Assembly (NCBI RefSeq): GCF_001669775.1
Contig: NZ_LXWK01000017.1
Location: 1-64,000 of the forward strand
Origin: Rheinheimera sp. SA_1
Lineage (GTDB): Bacteria > Pseudomonadota > Gammaproteobacteria > Enterobacterales > Alteromonadaceae
Length of the DNA: 64,000 bases
Direction of reading: 5' to 3'
Shown in pieces: positions 40,422 through 50,637 of this stretch. The notes beneath the pieces are model-generated. The model saw only the letters and a list, made by a program, of their open reading frames with translations, did not search any database and was not told the origin of the DNA. The stretch's first letter is position 1, and each line of letters begins with the position of its first letter. The translations under genes and the position numbers were made by a program.

Positions 40422-41780
40422 TTACTGCCTCGTATGCGAAAATAACGCCATCAATTCCAGATGACTGGTATAGGGAAACATATCCATCATGCCGATCTTA
40501 TCGAGCCGGTAACCCTTGGCCAATAACACTTTAGCATCACGGGCAAAGGTTGTCGGGTTACACGACACATACAATACCTGTGCCGGTTTTAACCGTGCCA
40601 CTTCATCAATCGCACCCAAGGCACCAGCCCGCGCCGGGTCGAGCAATACTTTTTGGTACTTTGGCTGATTCCAGTCCGCTTTTGGCCAGGGTAAATGCAA
40701 ATCGACCTGAGCGAAGCTGGTGTTATCCAGCCCATTAACACTGGCATTCTGGCTGGCCGTTGTCACCATTGCCGCCACACCTTCCAAGCCTACCACCATG
40801 CCAGCTTGCTTGGCTAATGCCAAACTGAAATTACCTATTCCACAATATAAATCAAGAATTTGATCGGTTTTTGCAGGTGCCAGCCAGGCAATCGCCTGCT
40901 CAACCATCGCCTTGTTCACCACCGCATTAACCTGAATAAAATCGGTGGGCGCGAAGCTTAACTTTTGACCATTGGCCAGCTGATAAGTTGGCGTGCGTGG
41001 TGGCGCTTTGGCCGAAGCAGTTGTAACAAGCTCCGACCAATCACTGAATTGATCAGGCTCAGCTTCGCCAATCCAGCAAGCTTCTGGCCAGGCTTGTTGC
41101 AGTTTTTGCTGATCAGCCTCCGGTAGCGGCCGGATGTGCCGGACCACCACAAAAGCCTGGCCGTCGGCATCCAGCACTTCAACATGGGTCACGGCCGAGC
41201 CTTGCTTTAAAGTAGGTAAAGTTTGTTGTAGCACAGCGAATACCGGCGCGATCACCGGGCTTAACACCATGCAGTCAGTCACTTCGGTGATTTCTTTACC
41301 ACCGGCTTTTCGAAAACCTACCGTAAAACTGTTGGTTTTTTTCTCAAACCAAACGCCAATTCTGGCTTTACGCCGATAACCGGCATCTGGCCCGGCAAGC
41401 ACCGGCTGCCAGGGCAAATTCTCAAGTTTAAGTTGGTGCTGTAACTGCTGATCCAGCGCTTGTTGCTTTAAGATGCGGCTGTTCTCTGCACTGATATAGT
41501 GCAACTGGCAACCGCCACAAGTGCCAAAATAGCGACATTGTGGTGCGATACGAAGCGGCGAACTTTGCAGAATTTTGGTCACTTGCGCTTTTAAATAGTG
41601 TGCTTTTTGCTCGGTGACTCTGACCTTCACCCGCTCGCCAGGCAAGGCGCCTTCGACAAAACAAATTTTTCCCTGGTGATAGGCAATGCTCTGCGCTTCC
41701 TGGTCCCAACGCTCAATATCCAGCTCCGGATGTTGCGGCGAGGTAATAGCTTTAGCTTTTGATTTATAAATAGATACCAT
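40422..41780 (-). CDS. rlmD: 23S rRNA (uracil(1939)-C(5))-methyltransferase RlmD
   Basis: Methylates U1939 of 23S rRNA. The 452-residue protein has an N-terminal TRAM domain (about 10-65), the 4Fe-4S cysteines (CRYFGTCGGCQLHY plus a later TDCMVL), SAM motif ILDLYCGIGNFSLALA and the catalytic Cys in VLYVSCNPTTFARD. Same order rlmD-relA-mazG and barA-divergent as in E. coli. Confidence 0.95.
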   Translation of the reverse strand: MVSIYKSKAKAITSPQHPELDIERWDQEAQSIAYHQGKICFVEGALPGERVKVRVTEQKAHYLKAQVTKILQSSPLRIAPQCRYFGTCGGCQLHYISAENSRILKQQALDQQLQHQLKLENLPWQPVLAGPDAGYRRKARIGVWFEKKTNSFTVGFRKAGGKEITEVTDCMVLSPVIAPVFAVLQQTLPTLKQGSAVTHVEVLDADGQAFVVVRHIRPLPEADQQKLQQAWPEACWIGEAEPDQFSDWSELVTTASAKAPPRTPTYQLANGQKLSFAPTDFIQVNAVVNKAMVEQAIAWLAPAKTDQILDLYCGIGNFSLALAKQAGMVVGLEGVAAMVTTASQNASVNGLDNTSFAQVDLHLPWPKADWNQPKYQKVLLDPARAGALGAIDEVARLKPAQVLYVSCNPTTFARDAKVLLAKGYRLDKIGMMDMFPYTSHLELMALFSHTRQ

Positions 41781-41904
41781 AAAAATTGGGCCTTTGAATG
41801 CACGATGCTTGCCGCTGGCTCCCCCTTAGGGCGATCATAGGTTTTTTGCTGTGCTTATGTCATGATGGCAATTCAGCTGACCATTGTAGCAAGCGGCAGA
41901 CAAG

Positions 41905-44709
41905 ATGACGAAGATTGGTTTACGCGATTGGATATTACTGATTACTTTAGTCCCGACTTTATTAATCAGCCTCTGCCTGGGTGGTTATTTCAGCTACGCC
42001 CGTTATCACGATTTACAACTGCACCTCGAAGATCAGGCCAGCAATATCGCCGAACCTTTGGCCATTGCCAGTGAACAAGGCTTGTTATCCGGTAATAGCC
42101 AACATCTGCAGCGGCTGCTCAATATCAGCCACCGTAAAAATTCGCCGTTGGTAAAAAGCATCGCCATTTTTGACCATAATCACCGCCTGGTCGTCACTTC
42201 TAACCTGCATAAAGACTTTGCCAAACTAACACCAACGGCAGACTCAGCCCCTTTAACACAAAGCCAGATTGACGATCATGGTGACTGGCTGATCATCCGG
42301 GTGCCGGTGAAGCTGGAAGCCAGCCATATCAACGAACTGGCGTTAGATTCAGCGACTCCGTCCAACGAACTCGGCCGTATTTTGCAAACTGAAGGGCAAC
42401 TTGGCACCGTGGTGGTCGAGCTCCAGAAAGACAAAGTGTTGTTGGCGCAACAAACCTCAATGCTGGTGTCGCTGCTGATTATTCTGCTGGGAATGAGCAT
42501 CGGGCTGGTGCTGAGCTTGCGGTTGGTTGGCCGGCTGACTTCGCCATTACAGCAACTCAACAACCAAATCGACAAACTGGCTGAAGGGCGTTTTACCAGC
42601 GATCTGGAGCTGCCGTTTTTTGGCGAATTGGATCAGATGCGCCTTGGCATTAATCAGCTCGCCATTGAATTAAAACGCTACAAAGATGATGTGCAGCACA
42701 CCATTGATCAATCCACCAGCGACCTGTTTCACACCATGGAGCAGCTGGAAATGCAAAACGTGGCGCTGGATTTAGCACGGCGCAAAGCGCAGGAAGATAA
42801 CAAGTTAAAATCGGAATTCCTGGCGAAAATGAGCCACGAACTGCGTACACCACTGAACGGCGTGATTGGTTTTACCCGGCAACTGCTAAAAACTGAACTG
42901 TCGCACCATCAGCTGGATTATCTCAATACCATTCAAAAATCAGCCAATAGTTTATTAACGCTGGTCAACGACGTATTGGACTATTCCAAGTTGGAAGAAG
43001 GCCGGATGCCGATTAATCCGGAGCCGTTTTCACTGCGCGATATGGTCAACGATTCGATTGAATTGCTGGCGGCCAATGCCTTTGAAAAACAGCTTGAGCT
43101 GGCGTTGTTGATTGATCCGGCTTGCCCGGACGACATTATTGGCGATCCGCTGCGGATCAATCAGGTGTTGCTGAATATTGCCGGCAATGCGATTAAATTC
43201 ACCGAACAAGGCAGCATTGTGGTGAAAGTGCTGGCCACAGAGCTAAACGATGACAAAGTCACCTTAAAATTTTCGGTGCAAGATACCGGTATTGGTATTC
43301 CGGCGGCGCAGCAAGAGCAGCTGTTTTATGGCTTTTCACAGGCCGATGGCAGTGTTGGAAGGCGTTATGGCGGCACCGGTTTAGGCTTGTTTATTTCGCA
43401 GCGACTGGTCGAAGCAATGAACGGAACTATTGGCTTTGACAGTCAGCAGGATCAAGGATCAACCTTCTGGTTTACCGTGGTTTGTCGTCGCCATCCGCTG
43501 AGCGTTTCTGAGGCTTTACCGACGGCGGTGCTACAGCAAAAAACCGTGTTGTACATTGAACCGCAGCAGTTTTCGCGGGAAAGTACCTTGTCGTTACTCA
43601 ATAGCTGGGGCATGCAGGTTTCAGCCTGTGCCACGCCAGGGCAACTGCAGCAGGCGCTGAGTCAGCATCAACAATTTGATATGGCGATTATTGGTCGCGC
43701 AGTTTCTTTAGATCAGGTCAATCAGTTGGTGGAATTAATCCGGCAGCTCAGTCAGTCTTGCCAGCATATCTATTTACTGGTCAATACCTTATCGCCGAAC
43801 TTACGCGAAGCCCTGCTGCAAAGCGGCGCGCAGGCTTGTTTATCCAAACCGGCGCATCAGCGTAAATTGGCCACAGCTTTGGCGCGGCCTTATCAAAGCC
43901 AGTTCCCACTGCCTGTACAAAACATTCCACTGCCACCAAAAAGTCAGCTTAAAGTACTGACGGTGGATGACAACGACGCCAACCTCAAGCTCATTAATAC
44001 CTTGTTACGTGATCTGGTCGAAAGCATCGATTCTGCCCACAACGGCGCTGAGGCCTGGCAAAAAGCCTCGCAGTCACATTACGACGTAATTTTTATGGAT
44101 ATTAATATGCCGGTGATGGACGGTGTCACCGCTTGCCAACGTATTCAGCAAAGTAGTTTGAATGAAGCGACGCCGATTATCGCCGTCACCGCACATACGT
44201 TGGATGGTGAACGGGAGCGACTGATGTCCTTGGGTTTTAGCGAGTTTTTAAGTAAACCGCTGGATGAACAAATGCTGCATTTTGCGCTGAAAGAGTGTTG
44301 TCCACATGTACCGCCGTTGCCACAACGGCAGCAAGAACAGCCGCCAGTGCAGACGCTTAATTTGCCACAAAGCCGGCAAATCGACTGGGAACTGGCGTTG
44401 CACTGCGCCGCCGGGAAAATTGATTTGGCTAAAGAAATGTTGCAGATCTTCCTGCAAAGTTTGCCGCCGACGCTGAGTGAACTGGAATTGCTGGTGCGAA
44501 CCGAACAAGTCGAACCGCTCATTCAGTTAGTGCATAAACTACATGGCGCCACTTGTTATGTTGGAGTACCGCAGTTAAAGCAATTAACTGAATTATTGGA
44601 AACCGAACTAAAGCAGGGTAAAACAGTGGATCAGCTGGAGCCGGAATTATTTGAATTGCAAGACCGGCTGCAGTCGTTGTTGCTAGAAGCTAAACATTGG
44701 GTGTGGTGA
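41905..44709 (+). CDS. barA: Hybrid sensor histidine kinase BarA
   Basis: Tripartite sensor kinase of the BarA-UvrY (GacS-GacA) system, which controls CsrA through small RNAs. The 934-residue protein has transmembrane segments at about 11-30 and 190-213 around a periplasmic domain, a HAMP domain, then the H-box MSHELRTPLNG with His311. The ATPase follows with GIGIPAAQQEQLFYGF and GGTGLGLFISQRLVEAM. A degenerate receiver-like domain (about 545-660) lacks an Asp acceptor. The true receiver has Asp732 (IFMDINMPVMDG), and the HPt domain has His877 (VHKLHGATC). It is divergent from rlmD. No partner response regulator or csrA is present here. Confidence 0.95.
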   Translation: MTKIGLRDWILLITLVPTLLISLCLGGYFSYARYHDLQLHLEDQASNIAEPLAIASEQGLLSGNSQHLQRLLNISHRKNSPLVKSIAIFDHNHRLVVTSNLHKDFAKLTPTADSAPLTQSQIDDHGDWLIIRVPVKLEASHINELALDSATPSNELGRILQTEGQLGTVVVELQKDKVLLAQQTSMLVSLLIILLGMSIGLVLSLRLVGRLTSPLQQLNNQIDKLAEGRFTSDLELPFFGELDQMRLGINQLAIELKRYKDDVQHTIDQSTSDLFHTMEQLEMQNVALDLARRKAQEDNKLKSEFLAKMSHELRTPLNGVIGFTRQLLKTELSHHQLDYLNTIQKSANSLLTLVNDVLDYSKLEEGRMPINPEPFSLRDMVNDSIELLAANAFEKQLELALLIDPACPDDIIGDPLRINQVLLNIAGNAIKFTEQGSIVVKVLATELNDDKVTLKFSVQDTGIGIPAAQQEQLFYGFSQADGSVGRRYGGTGLGLFISQRLVEAMNGTIGFDSQQDQGSTFWFTVVCRRHPLSVSEALPTAVLQQKTVLYIEPQQFSRESTLSLLNSWGMQVSACATPGQLQQALSQHQQFDMAIIGRAVSLDQVNQLVELIRQLSQSCQHIYLLVNTLSPNLREALLQSGAQACLSKPAHQRKLATALARPYQSQFPLPVQNIPLPPKSQLKVLTVDDNDANLKLINTLLRDLVESIDSAHNGAEAWQKASQSHYDVIFMDINMPVMDGVTACQRIQQSSLNEATPIIAVTAHTLDGERERLMSLGFSEFLSKPLDEQMLHFALKECCPHVPPLPQRQQEQPPVQTLNLPQSRQIDWELALHCAAGKIDLAKEMLQIFLQSLPPTLSELELLVRTEQVEPLIQLVHKLHGATCYVGVPQLKQLTELLETELKQGKTVDQLEPELFELQDRLQSLLLEAKHWVW

Positions 44710-44789
44710 TTATTGCAATCTAGCAAGCTGTGATAGCTCAATGCTTAAGAACATTTCAATTGTTTGCAAAGGCCGAGCGCTAAAAGTTT

Positions 44790-45326
44790 TCATTCAATTT
44801 GAAGACGATTTGTCGTTGCAGTGAGTGTGGCAGACGATTGAGTCGTGTCCGTTATCCAGCTCGTTTCGATTTTCTGCAGTGCCGAAAACAGTGCAAACAA
44901 CCTCACCTCAACACTCATTTGTGTAGTCAGGTTGGTACACTTGAATTGATAACTTACAGTTAAATCAGTATGTTGGTGTTCATTCTGTTTCGCAGCAGCA
45001 CCTGTATCATTGTGCAACTGATGCAAATTTGATTGTTGACTGATCTGGGTACATTCGCCCCCAGTAATACTAAATACTTTTCCCCCTTCAGCAAGCAGCA
45101 TTTCAGCTTGTTCAATACGTTGTTGCTGCTGCAGACTTTGCGCCTGATGTTCAAAACCGACCAAGTCGGCGGCGGTTACCAAAAAAGTAATTTGTAAGTC
45201 GCGGTCAAGTTTAATCAGCTCCATTTGGGCAACACCATGTTGATGAGCATGGTTTGCAGCAGCCTCGCCTGTAGTTGGCATCATTGGCGCCATAAATAAC
45301 AACAATGTAAATGGGATAATACGCAT
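44790..45326 (-). CDS. DUF2796 protein, ZrgA-like periplasmic zinc-uptake component
   Basis: A 178-residue exported protein with signal peptide (MRIIPFTLLLFMAPMMPTTGEA). It has the DUF2796 start HAHQHGVAQMELI, which supplies several histidines for zinc, and the middle HQHTDLTVSYQFKC. In Vibrio cholerae the family member ZrgA is part of a zinc-regulated uptake system (established for that protein). Here it is the last gene of a four-gene operon behind a Zur box, which supports zinc capture as the role. The partner zrgBCDE genes are not in the window. Confidence 0.82.
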   Translation of the reverse strand: MRIIPFTLLLFMAPMMPTTGEAAANHAHQHGVAQMELIKLDRDLQITFLVTAADLVGFEHQAQSLQQQQRIEQAEMLLAEGGKVFSITGGECTQISQQSNLHQLHNDTGAAAKQNEHQHTDLTVSYQFKCTNLTTQMSVEVRLFALFSALQKIETSWITDTTQSSATLTATTNRLQIE

Positions 45327-45344
45327 TCAAACCTCTTGGTAAAT

Positions 45345-45971
45345 TTAGTCGCCAACCGGATCCAAGCTCACCAGTAACCGGGGGGCAGTTGATTCGGGAG
45401 AGCGATGCCAGATAGCGCCGGCCCCATTGCCTTGCCAGGCAGAACCTTTTAGTAGCGCAACTTCTGCCGGCCGTAATTGTTGTGGGATTTGCAGTTGCCG
45501 ATATAACCCAGGACTCTGCGCTTGGTTTAACCATTCAGTACCTGCGCCGACGTAAGTGACTAACAAACGCAAAGCAACATGATCAGTATGAAAACGCGGG
45601 CACATCGCCTGTTGCAGCAGTTTCAGCCGAAAACCCACGGCAGAACAATCCATCAGGCAGGTCAACATCTGACTTAATAACTGCAAATCGGCGATAAATT
45701 CAGTTTTACCCGGTGCGTCAGGTAACTTTTGTGCTAACAAAGCTGGCAGTTCTGCTGGCTCAACCACGGCTTGCAACTGTAAAAAATCTGTAGTGCCGGA
45801 TGCTTGCAATGATGCTGCAACCAGGTACTGACTGTATGATTCGACGGCTGGATCGGGTTGACGCTGCCAAATCACCATATTGACGGTTGGTTCAAATATC
45901 TCAGTCAGAACCTCTGCATTGTCGCTTTGGCGTTGCTGCATGGCTGGCAATAACTGAAAAGCGGCTGGCAT
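45345..45971 (-). CDS. DUF1826 family protein of the zinc operon
   Basis: A 208-residue cytoplasmic protein of the DUF1826 family. The body has a 2-oxoglutarate/cupin-like HxD segment (CPRFHTDHVALRLLVTYVGAGTEW), then HRSPESTAPRLLVSLDP, suggesting a metal-binding fold; no activity is known. I start at the ATG overlapping the upstream stop as TGATG (45971); an in-frame start at 46013 lies inside the GTPase gene and is less likely. Relatives repeatedly sit beside COG0523 GTPases under Zur control, so a role in zinc starvation is inferred. Confidence 0.8.
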   Translation of the reverse strand: MPAAFQLLPAMQQRQSDNAEVLTEIFEPTVNMVIWQRQPDPAVESYSQYLVAASLQASGTTDFLQLQAVVEPAELPALLAQKLPDAPGKTEFIADLQLLSQMLTCLMDCSAVGFRLKLLQQAMCPRFHTDHVALRLLVTYVGAGTEWLNQAQSPGLYRQLQIPQQLRPAEVALLKGSAWQGNGAGAIWHRSPESTAPRLLVSLDPVGD

Positions 45972-47179
45972 CAGGCAAATTCTGCCTGAAATGGATTGGG
46001 AAATAGCCGCCATGCTGCTGTCGACAACCCCAGCTCATCGTCGGTCAGCAAACATGCCGCTAACTGTTGCTGCATTTTTGATTGGTCCAGTTGTTGGCCA
46101 ATAAACACCAGTTCCTGGCGGCAATCGCCATATGGCCCCTGCATCATCTGTTCGATCGCTTGTTGTGATTCTGCGTCCGCGGGCCATTCATCGATAGGCA
46201 CCGCCTGCCAAAACAATCCGGCCATGCCATACCGCGCCATGCCGCCCGCCTGATGCCATTGCCAGGCATAATCAGGTTCATGGGCGAGCCAAAAATATCC
46301 TTTCGAGCGCAGCAACTTACCTTGCGGCCAATCCTGGTGCAAAAACTGATAAAAACGCTCCGGATGAAATGGCAAGCGAGCCTGAAAGGTAAAGCTGCTA
46401 ATGCCGTATTCTTCAGTTTCTGGCTGATGCTCGCCGCGTAATTCTTTTAACCAGCCGGGCGCTTGCTGGGCTTTTTCAAAATCAAATAAACCGGTGCCAA
46501 GCACTTTATCTATGTCAATCTGGCCGTTCCTGGCCAAATAGATCTGAGCGGTGCTATTAAGTTTGCGCAAGATGGCCTGTAGCTCTGTGACATCGGCTGC
46601 GCTGACTAAATCGCCTTTACTCACCACCAACACATCACAAAATTCAATTTGCTCGATCAGCAGATCGGCGACACTACGCTCGTCGTCTTCGCCTAAACTT
46701 TCGCCTTTGTCCTGTAAGGATTGGGCTTCACGAAAATCTTTCAGGAAATTCAGTGCGTCGACGACGGTGACCATGGTATCGAGTCTGGCGATATCGGATA
46801 AGCTCTGCCCATCTTCGTGCTCAAAGGTAAAAGTTTCCGCAATCGGCAAGGGTTCAGAAATACCTGTCGATTCAATCACTAAATAATCAAACCGACCTTC
46901 GCGCGCCAACCGGCCAACTTCCAACAGCAAATCTTCGCGCAAGGTGCAACAAATACAGCCGTTGCTCATTTCCACCAGCTTTTCTTCAGCGCGATTAAGG
47001 CTGATTTCGTTTTTGACGATGGCGGCGTCAATATTCAGCTCACTCATGTCATTGACGATCACCGCAACCTTGCGACCCGCTCTGTTATTGAGGATCTGAT
47101 TCAGTAAGGTCGTTTTTCCCGCGCCTAAAAAACCCGACAATACCGTAACCGGCAAGCGGTGATCAGTAACAGCTGTCAT
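45971..47179 (-). CDS. COG0523 GTPase metallochaperone (ZigA/ZNG1-like)
   Basis: A 402-residue G3E-family GTPase. It has Walker [10 protein letters not shown] at 16-23, the metal-binding motif CICC at residues 75-78 ([11 protein letters not shown]), Walker B/switch segment [12 protein letters not shown] and base motif VVSKGD. The C-terminal CobW_C domain follows ([18 protein letters not shown]). Zur-regulated members deliver zinc to selected enzymes during scarcity. The stop overlaps the DUF1826 start and its own start overlaps the MerC-like gene by 4 bp. The next step of evidence would be the client, which the sequence does not show. Confidence 0.9.
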   Translation of the reverse strand: MTAVTDHRLPVTVLSGFLGAGKTTLLNQILNNRAGRKVAVIVNDMSELNIDAAIVKNEISLNRAEEKLVEMSNGCICCTLREDLLLEVGRLAREGRFDYLVIESTGISEPLPIAETFTFEHEDGQSLSDIARLDTMVTVVDALNFLKDFREAQSLQDKGESLGEDDERSVADLLIEQIEFCDVLVVSKGDLVSAADVTELQAILRKLNSTAQIYLARNGQIDIDKVLGTGLFDFEKAQQAPGWLKELRGEHQPETEEYGISSFTFQARLPFHPERFYQFLHQDWPQGKLLRSKGYFWLAHEPDYAWQWHQAGGMARYGMAGLFWQAVPIDEWPADAESQQAIEQMMQGPYGDCRQELVFIGQQLDQSKMQQQLAACLLTDDELGLSTAAWRLFPNPFQAEFA

Positions 47180-47553
47180 GATTGTTCCTTCATTGTTGGT
47201 TGCAAAAAATTGTTTAATAAATGCCGATTAAATAAATGAGCCGCGATTAGCACCAAGCCACCGGCAATTGCCAGCATTGGTTCGATCGCTTCAGGCACAA
47301 ACAGCGAAAGTAACAACACGCTGAACCCGGATGCGCCCAATAACAGCGGACTCAGATTGCGGTGTTTAATCCAGGCAAGTGGTAGGCTCCATACCAGTAC
47401 CAGACAGATCGGCGCCAGCAATAAATAGTGCACCCAGGCAGACTCAAACCACACGCCAATAGCCCCAACGCCCCCCAAAGCCAACAACAGAGGCGTCAAC
47501 AGACAATGCAAAATGCATAAGCCCGACAAGCACACACCGAGAAAATCTTTCAC
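47176..47553 (-). CDS. MerC-domain integral membrane protein
   Basis: A 125-residue protein with four transmembrane helices (about 5-28, 38-58, 66-85, 92-112). It starts with the MerC motif [20 protein letters not shown], which has paired Cys residues for metal handling. MerC proper moves mercuric ions, but short MerC-domain proteins also occur in Zur regulons; here the operon context favours zinc or related metal. First gene of the operon, about 40 bp downstream of the Zur box. Confidence 0.82.
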   Translation of the reverse strand: MKDFLGVCLSGLCILHCLLTPLLLALGGVGAIGVWFESAWVHYLLLAPICLVLVWSLPLAWIKHRNLSPLLLGASGFSVLLLSLFVPEAIEPMLAIAGGLVLIAAHLFNRHLLNNFLQPTMKEQS

Positions 47554-47593
47554 TGGTTTTACCTTTTTGCTGACTGAGCATGAACACCATTAA

Positions 47594-47616
47594 GAGATGT
47601 TATACTATCACATTAT
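47594..47616 (-). promoter_or_regulatory. Zur box upstream of the zinc operon
   Basis: GATGTTATACTATCACAT is a nearly perfect dyad match to the gammaproteobacterial Zur consensus (AATGTTATAATATAACATT). It is placed 41 bp before the MerC-like gene start, where Zur would block transcription when zinc is sufficient. The dyad includes a TATACTAT core that may be the -10 region. Confidence 0.8.
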
Positions 47617-47863
47617 GTCAGGCAACCTTTGCTTCTATTTGCAATTGCAAACAGCAACAGCCAGGGCTGCAGATAAATGATTGGGGTTCTGGCGTTTGAT
47701 GGAATCGACGACGCAGCAACTGAAGGCTGCAGAAATAAGTGGGTATTCTTTTGTCTGTACGGAGGAATAACAAACAAGCGCGATGATTACTTTCATCAAG
47801 TTGAGTGCTATTGGTATTGCGGATACTGTTCTTTAGTGCAACCGGAATTTAACCAGAATCAAT
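47617..47863. other. Noncoding region between the zinc operon promoter and acpS
   Basis: About 250 bp with no gene I can support. GGAGGAAT at 47761 looks like a ribosome binding site, but no start codon follows at a proper distance. A short 17-codon reading frame from 47783 is too far from it. It contains two copies of GGCTGCAGA (about 47665 and 47725). Confidence 0.4.
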
Positions 47864-48244
47864 CTAGGCCGTTTCAAAAATCACTGTCGCGCAAGCAAAA
47901 GCTTGTTCGTCGGTGATCGACAACCAGGTCTTTTGTGCCCCCAGTTGCTCAGCCAAAGTTTTGGCAGCATCGGTGAGCGTCAATACCGGACGGCCAAATT
48001 CATCATTACTGACTTCAAAATGCTGGAACGAAATTCCGCGGCCAATCCCGGTGCCAAGCGCTTTGGATGCAGCTTCTTTGGCAGCAAAGCGTTTGGCAAA
48101 ATAACGCGCTGGCTGGGCATGTTGCTGATAAATCGCCTGCTCATTTGCCGTTAACACCCGCTGCACCAAGCGCGGTGAACGGGCCAGGCTTTGTTCAATC
48201 CGGCTGATTTCAACTAAATCAGTACCCAGCCCAACAATCGCCAT
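47864..48244 (-). CDS. acpS: Holo-[acyl-carrier-protein] synthase AcpS
   Basis: Transfers 4'-phosphopantetheine from CoA to acyl carrier protein. The 126-residue protein has the metal motif VGLGTDLVEISRIEQ and the second motif RYFAKRFAAKEAASKALGTG. Its ATG overlaps the end of pdxJ by a base, and pdxJ-acpS is a conserved pair. Confidence 0.96.
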   Translation of the reverse strand: MAIVGLGTDLVEISRIEQSLARSPRLVQRVLTANEQAIYQQHAQPARYFAKRFAAKEAASKALGTGIGRGISFQHFEVSNDEFGRPVLTLTDAAKTLAEQLGAQKTWLSITDEQAFACATVIFETA

Positions 48245-48978
48245 TAGCGACGCGCCTCCACCATCAGTCGTTTCATTTCTGCTACCGCCGGGCCTAAGCC
48301 GGTAAAAATAGCCCGCGCTATTAAAGCGTGGCCAATATTTAATTCATACATTTGTGGGATGGCAGCAATCGCCTGCACGTTATGAAAATGCAACCCATGA
48401 CCAGCATTGACGATAATCCCCAGCGACGATGCATATTCAGCGGCAGCGCGAATGCGTTCCAGCTCTGCTTGTTGCGTTTTAGGGCAAGTCGCATCAGCGT
48501 AAGCGCCAGTGTGAATTTCGATATAAGGCGCGCCAGCTTTGGCGACCGCATCAATTTGCTTAAAATCGGCATCAATAAACAACGACACCAGAATATTTTC
48601 GGCCGCTAAGGTTTTGACGGCGCTGTCGATTTTGCTGAACTGGCCAACGATATCGAGACCGCCTTCAGTCGTCAGCTCCTGACGTTTTTCCGGCACCAGA
48701 CAGCAAAACTCAGGCTTTAGCTTCAATGCGATACCCAACATTTCATCGGTGACACCCATTTCAAAATTCAGCCGGGTTTGAATGGTATCGCGCAGTAAAA
48801 ACACATCACGATCCTGAATATGGCGGCGATCTTCACGTAAATGCACAGTGATGCCATCGGCACCAGCCTGTTCTGCCACAAGCGCGGCATGCACCGGCTC
48901 CGGATACTGACTGCCACGGGCCTGGCGTACGGTGGCGACATGGTCGATGTTGACACCTAAATAAATCGGTTGCATCAA
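48244..48978 (-). CDS. pdxJ: Pyridoxine 5'-phosphate synthase PdxJ
   Basis: Last step of de novo vitamin B6 synthesis. The 244-residue TIM barrel starts with [22 protein letters not shown] and has the catalytic [16 protein letters not shown] and [13 protein letters not shown] segments. It lies between recO and acpS as in E. coli. Confidence 0.97.
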   Translation of the reverse strand: MMQPIYLGVNIDHVATVRQARGSQYPEPVHAALVAEQAGADGITVHLREDRRHIQDRDVFLLRDTIQTRLNFEMGVTDEMLGIALKLKPEFCCLVPEKRQELTTEGGLDIVGQFSKIDSAVKTLAAENILVSLFIDADFKQIDAVAKAGAPYIEIHTGAYADATCPKTQQAELERIRAAAEYASSLGIIVNAGHGLHFHNVQAIAAIPQMYELNIGHALIARAIFTGLGPAVAEMKRLMVEARR

Positions 48979-49003
48979 AAAAAATCTCCGGCTAAAAATT
49001 GTA

Positions 49004-49717
49004 TTATCGATGAAACAAAGCTCTGCTGGCTAACGGCTTATTCCCAAGCAACGGCTGCATTAAAGTGCGGCTCAGCTGCTTGGCCACCCGCAGTGCATCG
49101 TCGTGCCACTGTTGCCGGGCTATCGCTAGCAAACTATCACCTGACCAGCCTGAGCCGGATATCACCTGACCAACGGCCGCAGTACCGGTACGAATAAAAC
49201 CCGCTTCCGGTTGCCATTGGTATAAGGCTTCAGCTTCGAGTGGTTGTTGTAGCGCGTCAAATTCTAAATCCACCGGCACTCCGAGCTCAGTCAGCAGTGC
49301 CAGTTCAAAATTACGTAGCACCGGTTGCAGCAAACCCGGATGCGGCTGCGCGGCTTCCAGTGCATGAATGCTGTGTTGATACAAGGCGAACAACTGATCA
49401 CTACCAACGTCTTGTGGCCAGATACGGCACAGCAACTCATTCAGGTACATGGCGCTAAACAGAAAATCGCCCTGAAACTGCAGTGCCGGTTGTTGTTCTT
49501 CCAAAGCGCGGACTGTTTTGAGCTCGCCGCGACCGCTGAGTTGCACCGCCAGCAGCGCAAACTGTGGCCAGTGACTGCGCCCGCCTTGCTTTTTTCCGGG
49601 ACGTCTGGCGACTGCGCGCAGCCGACCTTGCTCGGGCAATAACAAATCCAGCAGCAGCTTATCGTCGCGAAAGGCGATGCTATGCAGCAGGTAAGCCGGC
49701 GCAAAGCCTTGTAGCAT
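49004..49717 (-). CDS. recO: DNA repair protein RecO
   Basis: RecFOR-pathway mediator that loads RecA onto SSB-coated DNA. The 237-residue protein has an N-terminal OB fold ([29 protein letters not shown]) and a helical C-terminal domain. No four-Cys zinc finger is visible, as in other gammaproteobacterial RecO. The start is 2 bp after the era stop, so era-recO are coupled. Confidence 0.93.
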   Translation of the reverse strand: MLQGFAPAYLLHSIAFRDDKLLLDLLLPEQGRLRAVARRPGKKQGGRSHWPQFALLAVQLSGRGELKTVRALEEQQPALQFQGDFLFSAMYLNELLCRIWPQDVGSDQLFALYQHSIHALEAAQPHPGLLQPVLRNFELALLTELGVPVDLEFDALQQPLEAEALYQWQPEAGFIRTGTAAVGQVISGSGWSGDSLLAIARQQWHDDALRVAKQLSRTLMQPLLGNKPLASRALFHR

Positions 49718-49719
49718 TT

Positions 49720-50637
49720 TTAGTCTTCGCCGTAACCGAGACTGCGTAAGGCGCGTTCATCGTCAGCCCAGCCCGATTTTACTTTCACCCACATTTGCAG
49801 GAATACCGGCTGTTCGAACAAATCTTCCATATCTTTTCGCGCTTCACTGGCAATGGTTTTAATCCGCTCACCGGCTTTACCAATCACCATCCGTTTTTGC
49901 GTATCACGTTCCACCAAAATCAGCGCGGCGATGTGGTAGTGTTTTTCTTCCCACTTAAAACGTTCAATTTCAACGGTCACTGCATACGGCAACTCATCAC
50001 CTAAAAACCGCATCAGTTTTTCACGAACGATTTCCGAAGCCATAAAACGTTGCGAGCGGTCGGTGATGTAGTCTTCCGGGAAGAAAAACTCACAAGGTGG
50101 TAATTGCTGCTGCACTGTTTCACGCAGCGCTGTCACGTTAGTGCCTTTTTCGGCGGACAGCGGGATAATCTGTAAAAATGACAGCTGTGAACTCAGCCAC
50201 TGCAAATGCGGCAACAGTTCTTCTTTGTCTTTGTACAAATCGACTTTATTCACCACCAAAATCACCGGCTTTTTCGCCGCGATCAGCCGGTTTAACACCA
50301 TCTGATCGTCTTCGACCCAACGGGTGCCTTCCACCACAAAAATCACCAGCTCGACGTCCAGAATTGAACTGGCGGCCGCTTTGTTCATCAGCCGGTTGAT
50401 GGCGCGTTTTTCTTCGGTATGTAGGCCTGGTGTATCAACGTAGACCGTCTGATACTGGCCGACGGTATCAATACCAACAATCCGGTGCCGGGTGGTTTGT
50501 GGCTTTTTCGAGGTGATACTGACTTTTTGACCAATCAGCTGGTTTAATAAGGTCGATTTACCAACATTTGGTCGGCCGACAATCGCAACCAGTCCGGCAA
50601 AGGTTTCACCGCTGGTTTGAGGCATTTCAACTTTCAT
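49720..50637 (-). CDS. era: GTPase Era
   Basis: Ribosome-assembly GTPase that binds the 16S rRNA 3' end. The 305-residue protein has G1 [10 protein letters not shown]3 DTPGLH, G4 NKVD and a C-terminal KH domain with [22 protein letters not shown]. The start codon lies 11 bp inside the rnc 3' end, the conserved rnc-era overlap. Confidence 0.97.
   Translation of the reverse strand: MKVEMPQTSGETFAGLVAIVGRPNVGKSTLLNQLIGQKVSITSKKPQTTRHRIVGIDTVGQYQTVYVDTPGLHTEEKRAINRLMNKAAASSILDVELVIFVVEGTRWVEDDQMVLNRLIAAKKPVILVVNKVDLYKDKEELLPHLQWLSSQLSFLQIIPLSAEKGTNVTALRETVQQQLPPCEFFFPEDYITDRSQRFMASEIVREKLMRFLGDELPYAVTVEIERFKWEEKHYHIAALILVERDTQKRMVIGKAGERIKTIASEARKDMEDLFEQPVFLQMWVKVKSGWADDERALRSLGYGED

Noticed and set aside
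47677-47916. 79-residue frame between the zinc operon and acpS
   Set aside because: No ribosome binding site, no recognisable family, and it overlaps the acpS end.
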